64,000 nucleotides of DNA from the NCBI RefSeq assembly GCF_021026345.1, contig NZ_JAJNCZ010000002.1, positions 62,001-126,000 of the forward strand. The letters are read 5' to 3'. The notes beneath the pieces are model-generated. The model saw nothing but the letters and a program-made list of their open reading frames with translations, did not search any database and had not been told where the DNA came from. Positions 25,631 to 35,163 of this stretch are shown here, piece by piece. Position numbers and translations under genes: made by a program. The DNA is from Rhizobium sp. GN54. GTDB lineage: Bacteria; Pseudomonadota; Alphaproteobacteria; Rhizobiales; Rhizobiaceae. Within the stretch, counting starts at the first letter, position 1, and each line of letters starts with the position of its first letter.

Positions 25631-27640
25631 CTACATGAAGTCGCGCGGAACTTTCTTTTCGAAGGTCTTCTCGAAGATCTGCTCTTCGCCCTCGAAGGCG
25701 CGGACGCTGGCGGAGATCAGCCAGTCGGTGGCGGTGCATCCGATCGTTGCCGTCGAGATCGTGCGGACGAACCAGCCGGGGCGCTGCATATCGCAGGTCC
25801 AGGTGGCGGTGCCGGTGGCCGAGAGCGGATCGTTCTCGGCAATCGACCAGAGCTCGTCGCGCACCTGCCGCGTGGCGAGCCCGGTGCCGGGATGCTCGGA
25901 AAGCCCAGTGTCCTCGTAGATCGTGTACTCGGTCAGGCCGTTGGTCAGGTCACGCTCGACGCCGCGGGCGGTCTCGCCCGGTTCCAGCTCGTTGTATTTC
26001 GGCAGCGGATCCTTGTTGGCCGGTTCCGGGAGTTCGACCGTCTCGTGGCGACCGAGCTTCGGCAGCGCCAGGCCGAGCGAGGCGAGGTCGATGGTGAGAC
26101 CCGGATCGGCCGGTGGCGGCAGGATCATCGGCCAGTAGGCGGTCGACAGGGACAGGCGGATGCGGTGGCCGGGGCCGAAACGGTAGCCCATCGCGTCGAG
26201 CACGAGGCGGATTTCCGTCCTCTCGCCCTTCCGCATCGGCTTCGGCTCGGCATTGTCGTCACGATGGGCAAGGTTGAGCACGCCGAAGGAGACGCGGGTG
26301 GCGGTGCCGTCGGGGTGCACGTCGACGATGCGGGCGCAGAGGTTGGCGATCTCGGCCTCGCAGGACAGTACGACATCCAGAACAGGCTGACCGAGATAGT
26401 CGTGCGCCTCGGCGAGCGGTGCGGTCTCCAGCACCAGCGAGCCGGCGTCGTCGAGGCGCTGGTCGAGCGCCATCTCGGCATCCGGCTTCAGCGTGAACCA
26501 CTCGCCGGACATGGTGCCGGTATCGAGCGGCGAGCGCAGGTAGTGGTCGTGATCCTTGGCGCCGGCGATCGGCATGCCGGGGGCCAGCGTGCCGTACTGC
26601 TCGACATAGAAGCACTCCATCTCGGGCGCGCTCCATTCGCTCTTGGCGACCCAGGTGCCGGGGTCGAACTCGCGCCGGATCGACGGCTTCGGCCCGTCCT
26701 GGATATAGGCGCGCACCTGCGGCCAGTTCTCCGCGCCGTTCTCCTCGCCGCGCAGCCAGCGGTTCCACCACTGGATGGCCTCGGCGTGGAAATCCATGCG
26801 CGGCTTCGGCCAGGCGAAATGCGGATATTTGTGGATCCACGGGCCGATCAGCGCCTTGGCCTTCGGCCCGAGCCCTTCGACGGCCTTCAGCGGCGTGTTG
26901 CGGTAGCCGTCGGCCCACCCAGCGATGACGAGTGCGGGGACCTCGAAGCCGTCGAAATCCTCGCAGATCGAGCCGTGTTCCCAGAAGGCGTCGCGGCGCT
27001 GGTGCTTCAGCCATTCCTCCATGAAGAACAGCTCATTCTCCAGCCGCTCCAGCCACATCGTCTTCCAGCGGTCGCCGACGATCTCGGGATCGGGCGAGCG
27101 CGACTGGTAGGCGAGCATGGTTGCAGCCCAGGAGAGCTGGGCGGAGAGATGCGTGCCGTTCTTGTAGTGGATGTCGTCGTTGTAGCGGTCGACGGTGGAG
27201 GCGATCGAGATGACCGCCTTCAGTGCCGGCGGCTTGAGGGCCGCGACCTGCAGGCAGTTGAAGCCGCCCCAGGAGATGCCCATCATGCCCACGGATCCAT
27301 TGGACCAGGGCTGGGCTGCGATCCAGGCGATCAGCTCGCAGGCATTGGCGAGTTCCAGCGGCGTGTACTCGCCGTCGATCACCCCGTCGGATTCGCCCGA
27401 GCCGCGGATGTCGACGCGCACGCCGGCGATGCCGGCGCTGGCGAAGACCGGATAGGTGGATTCGTCGCGCGCGCAGGTTCCGTCGCGCTTCCGGTAGGGC
27501 AGGAACTCGAACACCGCGGGCACGGGATCATTCTCCGCACCCTCCGGCATCCAGATGCGCGCGGCGAGCCGCGTGCCGTCCTTGAGCGTGATCCACTCGT
27601 TCTCGATGACTTTGAAGCTTCGTTCGGTCATGGCATTCAT
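25631..27640 (-). CDS. CocE/NonD-family serine hydrolase
   Basis: About 669 residues long, with the X-Pro dipeptidyl-peptidase S15 fold (PF02129) and a C-terminal jelly-roll (PF08530). The nucleophile is in GISWGG near residue 123, the acid probably in the VIAGWADGYRN region, and the His in GPWIHKYPHFAWP. The family includes cocaine esterase, alpha-amino-acid ester hydrolases and acylases. It follows a peptide-type binding protein by a few bases, so it may cleave the imported amide or ester. The start is uncertain: TTG 27652, ATG 27640 or ATG 27631; I favour 27640. Confidence 0.85.
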   Translation of the reverse strand: MNAMTERSFKVIENEWITLKDGTRLAARIWMPEGAENDPVPAVFEFLPYRKRDGTCARDESTYPVFASAGIAGVRVDIRGSGESDGVIDGEYTPLELANACELIAWIAAQPWSNGSVGMMGISWGGFNCLQVAALKPPALKAVISIASTVDRYNDDIHYKNGTHLSAQLSWAATMLAYQSRSPDPEIVGDRWKTMWLERLENELFFMEEWLKHQRRDAFWEHGSICEDFDGFEVPALVIAGWADGYRNTPLKAVEGLGPKAKALIGPWIHKYPHFAWPKPRMDFHAEAIQWWNRWLRGEENGAENWPQVRAYIQDGPKPSIRREFDPGTWVAKSEWSAPEMECFYVEQYGTLAPGMPIAGAKDHDHYLRSPLDTGTMSGEWFTLKPDAEMALDQRLDDAGSLVLETAPLAEAHDYLGQPVLDVVLSCEAEIANLCARIVDVHPDGTATRVSFGVLNLAHRDDNAEPKPMRKGERTEIRLVLDAMGYRFGPGHRIRLSLSTAYWPMILPPPADPGLTIDLASLGLALPKLGRHETVELPEPANKDPLPKYNELEPGETARGVERDLTNGLTEYTIYEDTGLSEHPGTGLATRQVRDELWSIAENDPLSATGTATWTCDMQRPGWFVRTISTATIGCTATDWLISASVRAFEGEEQIFEKTFEKKVPRDFM

Positions 27641-27656
27641 CTGCTTCGTCAAACCC

Positions 27657-29246
27657 TTATGCTTCGATCCAGGCGCGGCTGCCGATATAGCCGTTCGACA
27701 TGTCGTTGCCGATGTCGTCGACGATGCCCTTCACCGAGGTGGAGGCGGCCATGACGTAGTCGTTGAACACAGGCAGGATCAGGCCGCCCTCGTCGCGGAC
27801 CATCAGCGCCATGGTGCGGTAGAGGTCCTTGCGCTTGGTCTCGTCGAGCTCGGAGCGGGCCTGCAGCAAGAGCTTGTCGAAGTCCTCGCGCTTGAAGCGG
27901 GTGTCGTTCCATTCCGCCGTTGAGAGGTAGGAGGTGGAGTAGCGCGAATCCTGCGTCGGCCGGCCGCCCCAGTAGGAGGCGCAGAAGGGCTGGACGTTCC
28001 AGACGTTGGTCCAGTAGCCGTCCTCCGGCTCGCGGCGGACCTCGATCTCGATGCCGGCCTTCTTCGCGCTTTCCTGGAAGATGACCGCGGCATCGACCGC
28101 GCCGGCGAAGGCGGCATCCGAGGTGCGCAGCAGGATCGGCCGGTCATGGCCCGATTTCTTGAAGTGGAAGGCGGCCTTGTCGGGATCGTAGGCGCGCTGC
28201 TCGATGTCGTCAGGCGCCAGCGCATAGTTGGAATTGACCGGGTAGTCGTTGCCGAGCGTGCCGTAGCCGCCGAGCACGCGGTCGAGGATCGCCTGGCGGT
28301 CGACCGCGTATTTCAGCGCCAGCCGCAGGTCGTTGTTGTCGAAGGGGGCGGTGTCGCAGTGCATCAGGAACGAGTAGAAGCCCTTGCCGGCGCTGCGGAT
28401 GATCTCGACGCGCGGCGCCCGCTTCAGGAGCGGGACGGTCTTCGGGTCGATGTTGTTGACGAAGTGGACCTGGCCGGAGGAGAGGGCGGCGATGCGGGCG
28501 GTCGCATCGTTCATGACGATGATCTCGACACTGTCGACGAAGCCGCGGTCCGAGCGCCAGTCGGCCGCGTTCTTCTCGAAGGTGGCGCGCACGCCGGCCT
28601 CGTAGTTGGAGAGCTTGTAGGGGCCGGTGCCGACGGCTGCGGCCGGATTGTCGAGGCCACCGTTCGGCTGGATGATCAGGTGGTAGTCGGTCAGAAGCAG
28701 CGGCAGGTCGGCATTGCCCTCGGCGAGCGTCACGACCAGGTCGCCGGCCTTCTCCTCGATCGTCTTGATCGAGCTCATCAGGCCGAGCGCGCCGGATTTC
28801 GCGCCCTCGTCGGAGTGGCGCTTCAGGGTCGCGACCACGTCCGCCACGGTCATCTTGCTGCCGTCGTGGAAGGAAATGTCGTCTCGGATCTTGAAGGTCC
28901 AGACCGAGGCGTCGGCGGACGGTTCCCAGGAGGAGGCAATCGAGGGCAGGGCGGCGCCGGTCTTCGGGTCGGTCTCGACCAAGGTGTCGCCCCAGAGGCG
29001 GCCGATGACGAAGAGGACGGAGGCGCTGTAGGTGGCCGGGTCGAGCACGTCGGTGGCCGCACCGCCCTTGAGGCCGAGCTTGAGATGACCGCCGCGGACG
29101 GGCTCCTGGGCGCGGGCGTCGGAGGCCGCGAAGGTGCCGCCGAGGCCGGCGGCGATGCCCAGCGCCGCGGTGCCGGCGAGGAAGCTGCGGCGGTTGATGG
29201 CGGTCGGCACGATCAGGCCGTCGGGGCGCTTGGTGTAGTCGGTCAT
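27657..29246 (-). CDS. Peptide-type ABC transporter binding protein, Tat-exported (paralogue 2)
   Basis: The 529-residue protein starts with a twin-arginine signal (INRRSFLAGTAALGIAAG, cleaved near DARAQE) and has the DppA/OppA fold (family 5 extracellular solute-binding): SFHDGSKMTVADVVATLKRH and GTGPYKLSNYEAG. It closely resembles the binding protein at 35163-36752, including an identical NADDWRSDRGFVDSVE-like stretch, so the two arose by duplication. It has no permease of its own and probably feeds the transporter encoded at 31579-35163. A CocE-type hydrolase follows on the same strand. An Xre-type regulator is divergent. Confidence 0.88.
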   Translation of the reverse strand: MTDYTKRPDGLIVPTAINRRSFLAGTAALGIAAGLGGTFAASDARAQEPVRGGHLKLGLKGGAATDVLDPATYSASVLFVIGRLWGDTLVETDPKTGAALPSIASSWEPSADASVWTFKIRDDISFHDGSKMTVADVVATLKRHSDEGAKSGALGLMSSIKTIEEKAGDLVVTLAEGNADLPLLLTDYHLIIQPNGGLDNPAAAVGTGPYKLSNYEAGVRATFEKNAADWRSDRGFVDSVEIIVMNDATARIAALSSGQVHFVNNIDPKTVPLLKRAPRVEIIRSAGKGFYSFLMHCDTAPFDNNDLRLALKYAVDRQAILDRVLGGYGTLGNDYPVNSNYALAPDDIEQRAYDPDKAAFHFKKSGHDRPILLRTSDAAFAGAVDAAVIFQESAKKAGIEIEVRREPEDGYWTNVWNVQPFCASYWGGRPTQDSRYSTSYLSTAEWNDTRFKREDFDKLLLQARSELDETKRKDLYRTMALMVRDEGGLILPVFNDYVMAASTSVKGIVDDIGNDMSNGYIGSRAWIEA

Positions 29247-29372
29247 TTGGGGTTCCCTCGCTCAGGATGTCTTTATCGAAACCTATCGCTTCGCCTGCGG
29301 CAGACAATTTCGCGACTTGACGCGAACTGACGCTGGTTTACGCTGCCGGTTGACGTTCGACAGAGGTGTGCC

Positions 29373-30167
29373 CTGGCTGATCCCCCTTCCTTTACCGAGA
29401 ACCTGCGCTTCGCCTGCGCGACGCGACGTTCGATCTCCGAGATCTGCCGGGAGATCAGCATAAACCGGCAGCAGTTCAACCGCTATATCGCCGGCGAGGC
29501 GCGGCCGTCGGCGCATAATGCGGCGCGCATCGCCGCCTTCTTCGGCGTGACGCCGCAGGACTTCGACCTGCCGCCGAAACTGTTTGCCGCGCGGCTGACG
29601 CGGCCCGACCGGGACCGCACGACGGCCGGCCGGCTGCTCGACGGCTTTCCCGGCGATATCGCGGCACTCCGCCGCCATGTCGGCTACTACCAGACCTATC
29701 ATATCTCGCCCTCCTGGCCGGGGCTGGTCGTCTGTTCCTGCGCGCGGATTTTCGAGGAGGGCGGGGCGATCCGGGTGAAATCGATCGAGCGCATCCACGA
29801 TGCGGCCAACGAGATCCACCAGTTCTCGAAATATGTCGGCCTCGTCACCTTCTGGCGCAACCGCATCTTCATCGCCGAGCGCAGCGTCGGCCAGCAGCCG
29901 ATGCTGTCGCAGACGATCCTGATGCCGTTCGAGGTGCACCAGCGCGTCTACCTGCGCGGCACCACAATGGGCGTCTCCTGGCGCAAGGAGAACCTGCCCT
30001 ATGCCTCGCGGATGATCTGGCGGCATATCGGGATGGAGCCGGACCTGCGGCAGATGCTGTCGCGCTGCGGCGTGCTGCCGTTTACCTCACGGCAGTTGCC
30101 GGCCACCGTCCGCAGTTTTCTCGACACGCCGGAGGCGGAAGTGCTGACGGTGCCGACGGATTATTGA
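29373..30167 (+). CDS. Xre-type HTH regulator with probable CTG start
   Basis: The 264-residue frame opens with a helix-turn-helix (FACATRRSISEICREISINR, QQFNRYIAGEARPS, NAARIAAFFGVTPQDF; residues 14-62). A conserved C-terminal domain of about 190 residues follows (YYQTYHISPSWPGLVVCSCA; VYLRGTTMGVSWR) that resembles ligand- or effector-binding halves of uncharacterised Xre proteins. No ATG, GTG or TTG exists in frame between the upstream stop at 29328 and the HTH. CTG 29373 has AGAGG six bases upstream and is the likely start. Starting at the first GTG (29547) would remove the HTH. It is divergent from a binding-protein gene, its likely target. Confidence 0.75.
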   Translation: MADPPSFTENLRFACATRRSISEICREISINRQQFNRYIAGEARPSAHNAARIAAFFGVTPQDFDLPPKLFAARLTRPDRDRTTAGRLLDGFPGDIAALRRHVGYYQTYHISPSWPGLVVCSCARIFEEGGAIRVKSIERIHDAANEIHQFSKYVGLVTFWRNRIFIAERSVGQQPMLSQTILMPFEVHQRVYLRGTTMGVSWRKENLPYASRMIWRHIGMEPDLRQMLSRCGVLPFTSRQLPATVRSFLDTPEAEVLTVPTDY

Positions 30168-30172
30168 AGGGT

Positions 30173-31159
30173 TCAGCCGGCCAGAAAGGCGCCAAGGCTC
30201 TTCACATCCACATTGCCGCCGCTGAGGATGATGCCGACGCGTTTTCCCGCGCAGGGGATCGTGCCGTTCAGCACGGCTGCGGCCGCGAGGCAGCCGGTCG
30301 GTTCGACGACGATCTTCATGCGCTCGGCGAAGAAGCGCATCGTCTCGACCAGTTGCGCATCGGTGACGGTGACGATGCCGTCCACCGTCCGCTGCAGGAT
30401 CGGGAAGTTGTGGTAGCCGACATGGGTGGAGAGCGCGCCGTCGGCGATCGACCGCGGCACGGGGATATGCACGACCTCGCCCTTTGCGAGCGACTGCTGG
30501 CCGTCATTGCCGGCCTCGGGCTCGACACCGAAGATCGCGCAGCCCGGCGACAGCGCCCTTGCCGACAGGGCCGAGCCGGCGAGCAGGCCGCCGCCGCCGA
30601 GGGGGGCGACCAGCATGTCGAGTTCGCCGGTCTCCTCGATCAGTTCGAGGGCCGCGGTCCCCTGACCGGCGATCACGTCGGGATGGTCATAGGGCGGGAT
30701 CAGGGTCGCGCCGCGCTCGCGGGCCAGCCGGTCGCTGATCGCCTGCCGGTCCTCCGTGTAGCGGTCGTAGAGAACGACGTCCGCGCCGTAGCCCCTGGTC
30801 GCCGCCATCTTCATCGCCGGCGCGTCCTTCGGCATGACGATGGTGGCTGGGGTGCCCTGCAACTGCGCGGCATAGGCGATGGCCTGGGCGTGGTTGCCGG
30901 AGGAATAGGCGATGACGCCGTGCCGGCGCACCTCCGGGGCGAGGGCGGCGATGGCGTTATAGGCGCCGCGGAACTTGAAGGCGCCGATCCGTTGCAGGTT
31001 CTCGGCCTTGAAGAACAGGGTGGCGCCGGCCGCGGCGTCGGCCGTCCGCGAGGTGAGCACCGGCGTGCGGTGCGCGATGCCTGCGATGCGCGCCTGTGCC
31101 GTGCGCACGTCGTCGAAGGTGGGGATGTGAAGCGGGGTCTGGCCGGTGCCGTCGTTCAT
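30173..31159 (-). CDS. PLP-dependent threonine/serine dehydratase-like
   Basis: A 328-residue fold-type II PLP enzyme with the lysine in RIGAFKFRGAYNA (K62), the substrate loop SSGNHAQAIAYAA and the phosphate-binding GGGGLLAG near residue 185. It fits catabolic threonine ammonia-lyase or serine/threonine racemase-dehydratase, releasing ammonia and 2-oxobutyrate or pyruvate. It lacks the C-terminal ACT domain of biosynthetic IlvA. It lies downstream of the peptide-type transporter on the same strand, separated by 419 bases with repeats. The actual substrate could be a 3-hydroxyamino acid from imported material. It ends six bases from the convergent Xre gene. Confidence 0.85.
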   Translation of the reverse strand: MNDGTGQTPLHIPTFDDVRTAQARIAGIAHRTPVLTSRTADAAAGATLFFKAENLQRIGAFKFRGAYNAIAALAPEVRRHGVIAYSSGNHAQAIAYAAQLQGTPATIVMPKDAPAMKMAATRGYGADVVLYDRYTEDRQAISDRLARERGATLIPPYDHPDVIAGQGTAALELIEETGELDMLVAPLGGGGLLAGSALSARALSPGCAIFGVEPEAGNDGQQSLAKGEVVHIPVPRSIADGALSTHVGYHNFPILQRTVDGIVTVTDAQLVETMRFFAERMKIVVEPTGCLAAAAVLNGTIPCAGKRVGIILSGGNVDVKSLGAFLAG

Positions 31160-31578
31160 CAGGTCCTCGCATGTGGCAGGATGGGGAGTGTGCCGGGGCG
31201 CAAGCGCGCCGGCAAGTGCCGGAGGCGAAAAGGCAAGGCGATCGCATGCGGCAAGTCCCGCTCTGGCCTGCCGGCCATCTCCCCACAAGGGGGGAAGGAA
31301 GTTCCGTGGCGAACCTCTCCCTCCGTCATCCCGGCCCCCGAGCCGGGATCCAGCCGCGCCGCGTCGGCGGCGCAAAAAACCTTTTTCACGCAAGGACTTG
31401 CGCGCGCTGGATGCCGGATCAAGTCCGGCATGACGGATGGGTGTGCGCCGGCGCCGGGTCAAGCCCTCAACCTCGTGGGGACCTCTCATGGGGTTCGCCT
31501 TCCTGGCGGCGCCACGACCTTCTCCGGATCGGGGTTGATCTGCATGCGGGGCGATGTTCTCGCCAGCGATTCGGAAGC
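31160..31578. other. Repeat-filled intergenic interval
   Basis: About 420 bases between the ABC ATPase gene and the dehydratase hold no gene. It contains a half copy of family B (CTGCCGGCCATCTCCCCACA at about 31267-31286) and one complete family A palindromic element. The right part near 31500 shows no feature. Confidence 0.6.
31323..31438. repeat. Composite palindromic intergenic repeat, family A (second copy)
   Basis: The left arm CGTCATCCCGGCCCCCGAGC and a right arm containing GCCGGATCAAGTCCGGCATG enclose GCAAGGACTTGCGCGCGCTGG, which is shared with the copy at 2344-2491. The internal GCCGCGCCGCGTCGGCGGCG hairpin is also present. The two copies confirm a dispersed family rather than a local structure. 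Confidence 0.8.
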
Positions 31579-33225
31579 TCAGTTCCCCGCGCTCTCCATC
31601 CGCCGTGTCTTCAACACCTTCTCCAGCCAACCGATCTCCATCTCAGGGACGGATTTCAGGAGCAGGTCGGTATAGTCGTCGAAGGGCGGCGAGAGCACCT
31701 TCGACTTCGGGCCGAAGCGCACCAGCCGGCCGCGGTGCATGACCGCGACGCTGTCGGCGATCGCACGCACGGTGGCAATATCGTGGGTGATGAACATGTA
31801 GGAGACCTGCGTTTCCTCCTGCAGCTTGAGAAGCAGCTTGAGGATGCCCTCGGCCACCAGCGGGTCGAGCGCCGAGGTCGGCTCGTCGCAGAGGATCAGA
31901 TCGGGCCGGGCGGCGAGCGCACGCGCGATCGCCACGCGCTGCTTCTGGCCGCCGGAAAGCTCGGCCGGGTAGCGATCGAGGAAGCGGTCGCCCATCTCGA
32001 TCTGGTCGAGCAGTTCGCGCACGCGTTCCGTCTTCTGCTTGCCGTGCAGGCCATAGTAGAAGGTCAGCGGCCGGCCGACGATGTTGCGCACCGTCTGGCG
32101 CGGGTTCATCGCGGTATCGGCCATCTGGTAGATCATCTGGATCCGGCGCAGTTCCTCGTTCTTGCGGCCCTTGAGCGCGGGGGGCAGCGGCTTGCCGTCG
32201 AAGGTGACAGCGCCCTCCTGCGGCGGCAAAAGGCCGGTGATGACGCGCGCGAGCGTCGACTTGCCCGAGCCGCTCTCGCCGACGACGGCGAGGGTCTGGC
32301 CCTTCGGCAGGTGCAGCGAGACATCGCGCAGCACCTTGAAGCCGTTGGAATAGCCGGCGGTGACGTTGTCGACCTTCAGCAGCGTGTCCGACTGGTCCTT
32401 CGCCTCTTCGCGGCCGGTGCCGCGGACGTTGACCAGCGCCTTCGTATAGTCCTGCGTCGGCGCCTCGATGATCTGTTTGACCGTGCCGTATTCCACCATC
32501 TTGCCGTGGCGCAGCACGAGGATATCGTCGGTGATCTGGGCGACGACGGCGAGGTCGTGGGTGATGTAGATGGCGGCGGTATGCGTCTCCTCGATCGCGT
32601 GCTTGATCGCGGCGAGCACGTCGATCTGGGTGGTCACGTCAAGCGCCGTCGTCGGCTCGTCGAAGACGATCAGGTCGGGGTTCGGGCAGAGCGCCATGGC
32701 GGTCATCGCGCGCTGCAACTGGCCGCCAGAGACCTGGTGCGGGTAGCGCTGGCCGAAGGTCTCGGGATTGGGGAGGCCGAGAACGTTGAATAGATGGAGG
32801 GCGCGCTTCTCCGCCTCCGCCCGGCTCATGATGCCATGCCTGAGCGAGGCCTCGATCACCTGTTCGCCGAGCCGGTGGGCGGGGTTGAAGGCGGCCGCCG
32901 CCGATTGCGCGACATAGCAGACCCTGGCGCCGCGCACCTTGCGGATGCCGGCATGGTCGAGCTTGAGCAGGTCCTGCCCGTCGAGAAGGACCTCGCCGCC
33001 GGTGATGCGGACGCCGCCGCGGCCATAGGCGAGCGCGGTCAGGCCGATCGTCGACTTGCCGGCGCCGGATTCGCCGATCAGGCCCAGCACCTTGCCCTTC
33101 TGGACGTCGAAGTTGACGCCCTCGACGAGGGTGACGGTCTTCGGCGGCTCGCCCGGCGGATAGCTCGTCGCCTCTATCTTGAGATTGCGGACGGAGAGCA
33201 GGTTGGCCGTTGATGGTTCAGGCAT
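31579..33225 (-). CDS. Fused two-domain peptide-type ABC transporter ATPase (DppD-DppF)
   Basis: A 548-residue protein joins two ABC ATPase domains. The first has Walker [10 protein letters not shown] at residues 51-59 and signature [15 protein letters not shown]; the second has GESGSGKST near residue 320 and signature [15 protein letters not shown] with Walker [13 protein letters not shown]. In most dipeptide transporters these are separate DppD and DppF subunits. A peptide-type C-terminal extension is present after each domain. It overlaps the permease gene by eight bases and completes a transporter with two permeases and two possible binding proteins. Confidence 0.92.
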   Translation of the reverse strand: MPEPSTANLLSVRNLKIEATSYPPGEPPKTVTLVEGVNFDVQKGKVLGLIGESGAGKSTIGLTALAYGRGGVRITGGEVLLDGQDLLKLDHAGIRKVRGARVCYVAQSAAAAFNPAHRLGEQVIEASLRHGIMSRAEAEKRALHLFNVLGLPNPETFGQRYPHQVSGGQLQRAMTAMALCPNPDLIVFDEPTTALDVTTQIDVLAAIKHAIEETHTAAIYITHDLAVVAQITDDILVLRHGKMVEYGTVKQIIEAPTQDYTKALVNVRGTGREEAKDQSDTLLKVDNVTAGYSNGFKVLRDVSLHLPKGQTLAVVGESGSGKSTLARVITGLLPPQEGAVTFDGKPLPPALKGRKNEELRRIQMIYQMADTAMNPRQTVRNIVGRPLTFYYGLHGKQKTERVRELLDQIEMGDRFLDRYPAELSGGQKQRVAIARALAARPDLILCDEPTSALDPLVAEGILKLLLKLQEETQVSYMFITHDIATVRAIADSVAVMHRGRLVRFGPKSKVLSPPFDDYTDLLLKSVPEMEIGWLEKVLKTRRMESAGN

Positions 33226-34045
33226 CGCCGCGTCCTCCCTTCAGGCTCGAGGTGCGTTTCATCAGCCAGTCGACGACGAGGTTGATGCAGATGGTCAGGA
33301 GCGCGATCGCGGCCCCGGGGATGAGGGCTGCGGAGATGCCGAAGATGATGCCGTCCTTGTTGTCCTTGACCATGCCGCCCCAGTCGGCGGCCGGCGGCTG
33401 GATGCCGAGACCGAGGAAGGAGAGGGTGGACAGGAACAGGATGGAGAAGGCGAAGCGCAGGCCGAATTCGGCGAGCAGCGGCGACAGCGTGTTCGGCAGG
33501 ATCTCCCGGAAGATGATCCAGCCCGTGCCTTCGCCGCGCAGGCGCGCCGCCTCGACGAACTCCATCACCGCGACGTCGAGCGCGACGGCGCGGCCGATGC
33601 GGTAGACGCGGGTACTGTCGAGGATCGCCATGACGAGGATCAGGATCCACAATTGCTGCGGCAGGACGGCAAGCACGACGAGGGCGAAGATCAGTGTCGG
33701 GATCGCCATCATCAGGTCGTTGAAGCGGGAGAACAACTGGTCGACAAGCCCGCCGGTGACGGCGGCGACGAAGGAGAGCAGCATGCCGAGGCTGAAGGAC
33801 AGGATGGTCGCGGCGAGGGCCACGAAGATCGTCGTGCGGGCGCCGTAGATCAGCCGGGAGAGCAGGTCGCGGCCGAGATTGTCGGTGCCGAACAGGAAGT
33901 CGCCGCCCATCGGCGCCCAGATGTCGCCGACGATCTCGCTCTCGCCGTAGGGGGCGATGAAGGGGGCGAAGATGGCGCAGAACAGGGCAAGCGCGATGCC
34001 CGCGATGCCGATCCATGCGCTTAGGGGAATGGCGCGCAGTCTCAT
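33218..34045 (-). CDS. Peptide-type ABC transporter permease (DppC-like)
   Basis: A 275-residue DppC/OppC-type inner-membrane permease with an N-terminal helix, the FGTDNLGRDLLSRLIYGART segment (residues 51-70) typical of this subunit, and the ATPase-contact loop MEFVEAARLRGEGTGWIIF near residues 160-180. It overlaps both the DppB-like gene (four bases) and the ATPase gene (eight bases), so the complex is probably made at fixed ratios. Confidence 0.9.
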   Translation of the reverse strand: MRLRAIPLSAWIGIAGIALALFCAIFAPFIAPYGESEIVGDIWAPMGGDFLFGTDNLGRDLLSRLIYGARTTIFVALAATILSFSLGMLLSFVAAVTGGLVDQLFSRFNDLMMAIPTLIFALVVLAVLPQQLWILILVMAILDSTRVYRIGRAVALDVAVMEFVEAARLRGEGTGWIIFREILPNTLSPLLAEFGLRFAFSILFLSTLSFLGLGIQPPAADWGGMVKDNKDGIIFGISAALIPGAAIALLTICINLVVDWLMKRTSSLKGGRGDA

Positions 34046-35163
34046 CGCGGGTGCCTCAGTCTCGGATTGGCGATGATGGCGAGAATGTCCGCCGTCATGT
34101 TGAGGAAGATGTAGAAGGCGGCGAAGATCAGGCCGCAGGCCTGCACCACCGGCATGTCGCGCACCGTCACCGCGTCGACCATGTACTGGCCCATGCCGGG
34201 ATAGACGAACACGACTTCGACCACGACGACGCCGACGACGAGATAGGCGAGGTTCAGCGCAATCACATTGATGACCGGGGCGACGGCGTTGGGGGCGGCG
34301 TGCCTGGCGATGATGCGGAGCCCGCTGAGGCCCTTCAGTTCCGCCGTCTCGACATAGGCCGAGGACATGACGTTGAGGATCGCCGCACGCGTCATGCGCA
34401 TCATGTGGGCGAGGACGACCAGCACCAGCGTCGCGGTCGGCAGGGCGATCGCCGAGAGGCGCTGGGTGAAGCCCATGCCGTCATAGACGGTGGCCGGGAA
34501 GGTGGCGATGCCCATCTGCACGGCGAAGAACAGGATCAGCAGGTAGCCCACGAAGAATTCCGGCAGCGAGATCGCCGCCAGCGAGAAGACGTTGATGACC
34601 TTGTCGGCCAGGCGGTCGCGGAACTGCACGGCGAGCATGCCGAGGCCGATCGCGAGCGGGATCGATATCAGGGCCGCGAAGAAGGCGAGGAACAGCGAGT
34701 TGCCGAGCCGCTTGCCGATCTGCTCGCTGACGGAGTTGCGCGAGGCCCAGGAGGTGCCGAAATCGCCTTGCAGCGCGCCGCCCAGCCACTGGAAGTAGCG
34801 CGTCGTCGCCGGCTGGTCGAGGCCGAGGTCCTTGCGGATGTTCTCGACGGCCTGCGGGGTCGCGGACTGGCCGAGATAGGTGGTGGCGAAATCGCCGGGC
34901 AGGGCTTCGACGCCGCCGAAGATCATCAGCGACACGGCGAAGAGAAGGGCGACGCTGAGAGCGAGGCGCTGCAGGATCAGTGCTGCGAGCGGGCTTCTCC
35001 TGGAAAAGCCCCCCCAGGGCGAGAACGAGCCCTGGTCATTCGGGGATGCGGCGGGCGGGGACTGCGTGGTGGGACCCGATCCGGCCAGACCGGAAAGCTG
35101 CGGGTTTCCACCCGCAGCCTCCGTCATTGCCGGGCCCTGATCTTGTGCCGGTCCGCCAGGCAT
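34042..35163 (-). CDS. Peptide-type ABC transporter permease (DppB-like) with N-terminal extension
   Basis: A 373-residue DppB/OppB-type permease. The core has the usual first helix, a periplasmic loop (RKDLGLDQPATTRYFQWLGG) and the EAA loop YVETAELKGLSGLRIIARH near residues 270-288. About 65 extra residues rich in Gly, Ser, Pro and Gln precede the first helix; they look disordered, and a later start near the first helix is possible but lacks a clear ribosome site. The ATG overlaps the stop of the binding-protein gene by one base (TGATG), indicating coupled translation. Confidence 0.88.
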   Translation of the reverse strand: MPGGPAQDQGPAMTEAAGGNPQLSGLAGSGPTTQSPPAASPNDQGSFSPWGGFSRRSPLAALILQRLALSVALLFAVSLMIFGGVEALPGDFATTYLGQSATPQAVENIRKDLGLDQPATTRYFQWLGGALQGDFGTSWASRNSVSEQIGKRLGNSLFLAFFAALISIPLAIGLGMLAVQFRDRLADKVINVFSLAAISLPEFFVGYLLILFFAVQMGIATFPATVYDGMGFTQRLSAIALPTATLVLVVLAHMMRMTRAAILNVMSSAYVETAELKGLSGLRIIARHAAPNAVAPVINVIALNLAYLVVGVVVVEVVFVYPGMGQYMVDAVTVRDMPVVQACGLIFAAFYIFLNMTADILAIIANPRLRHPR

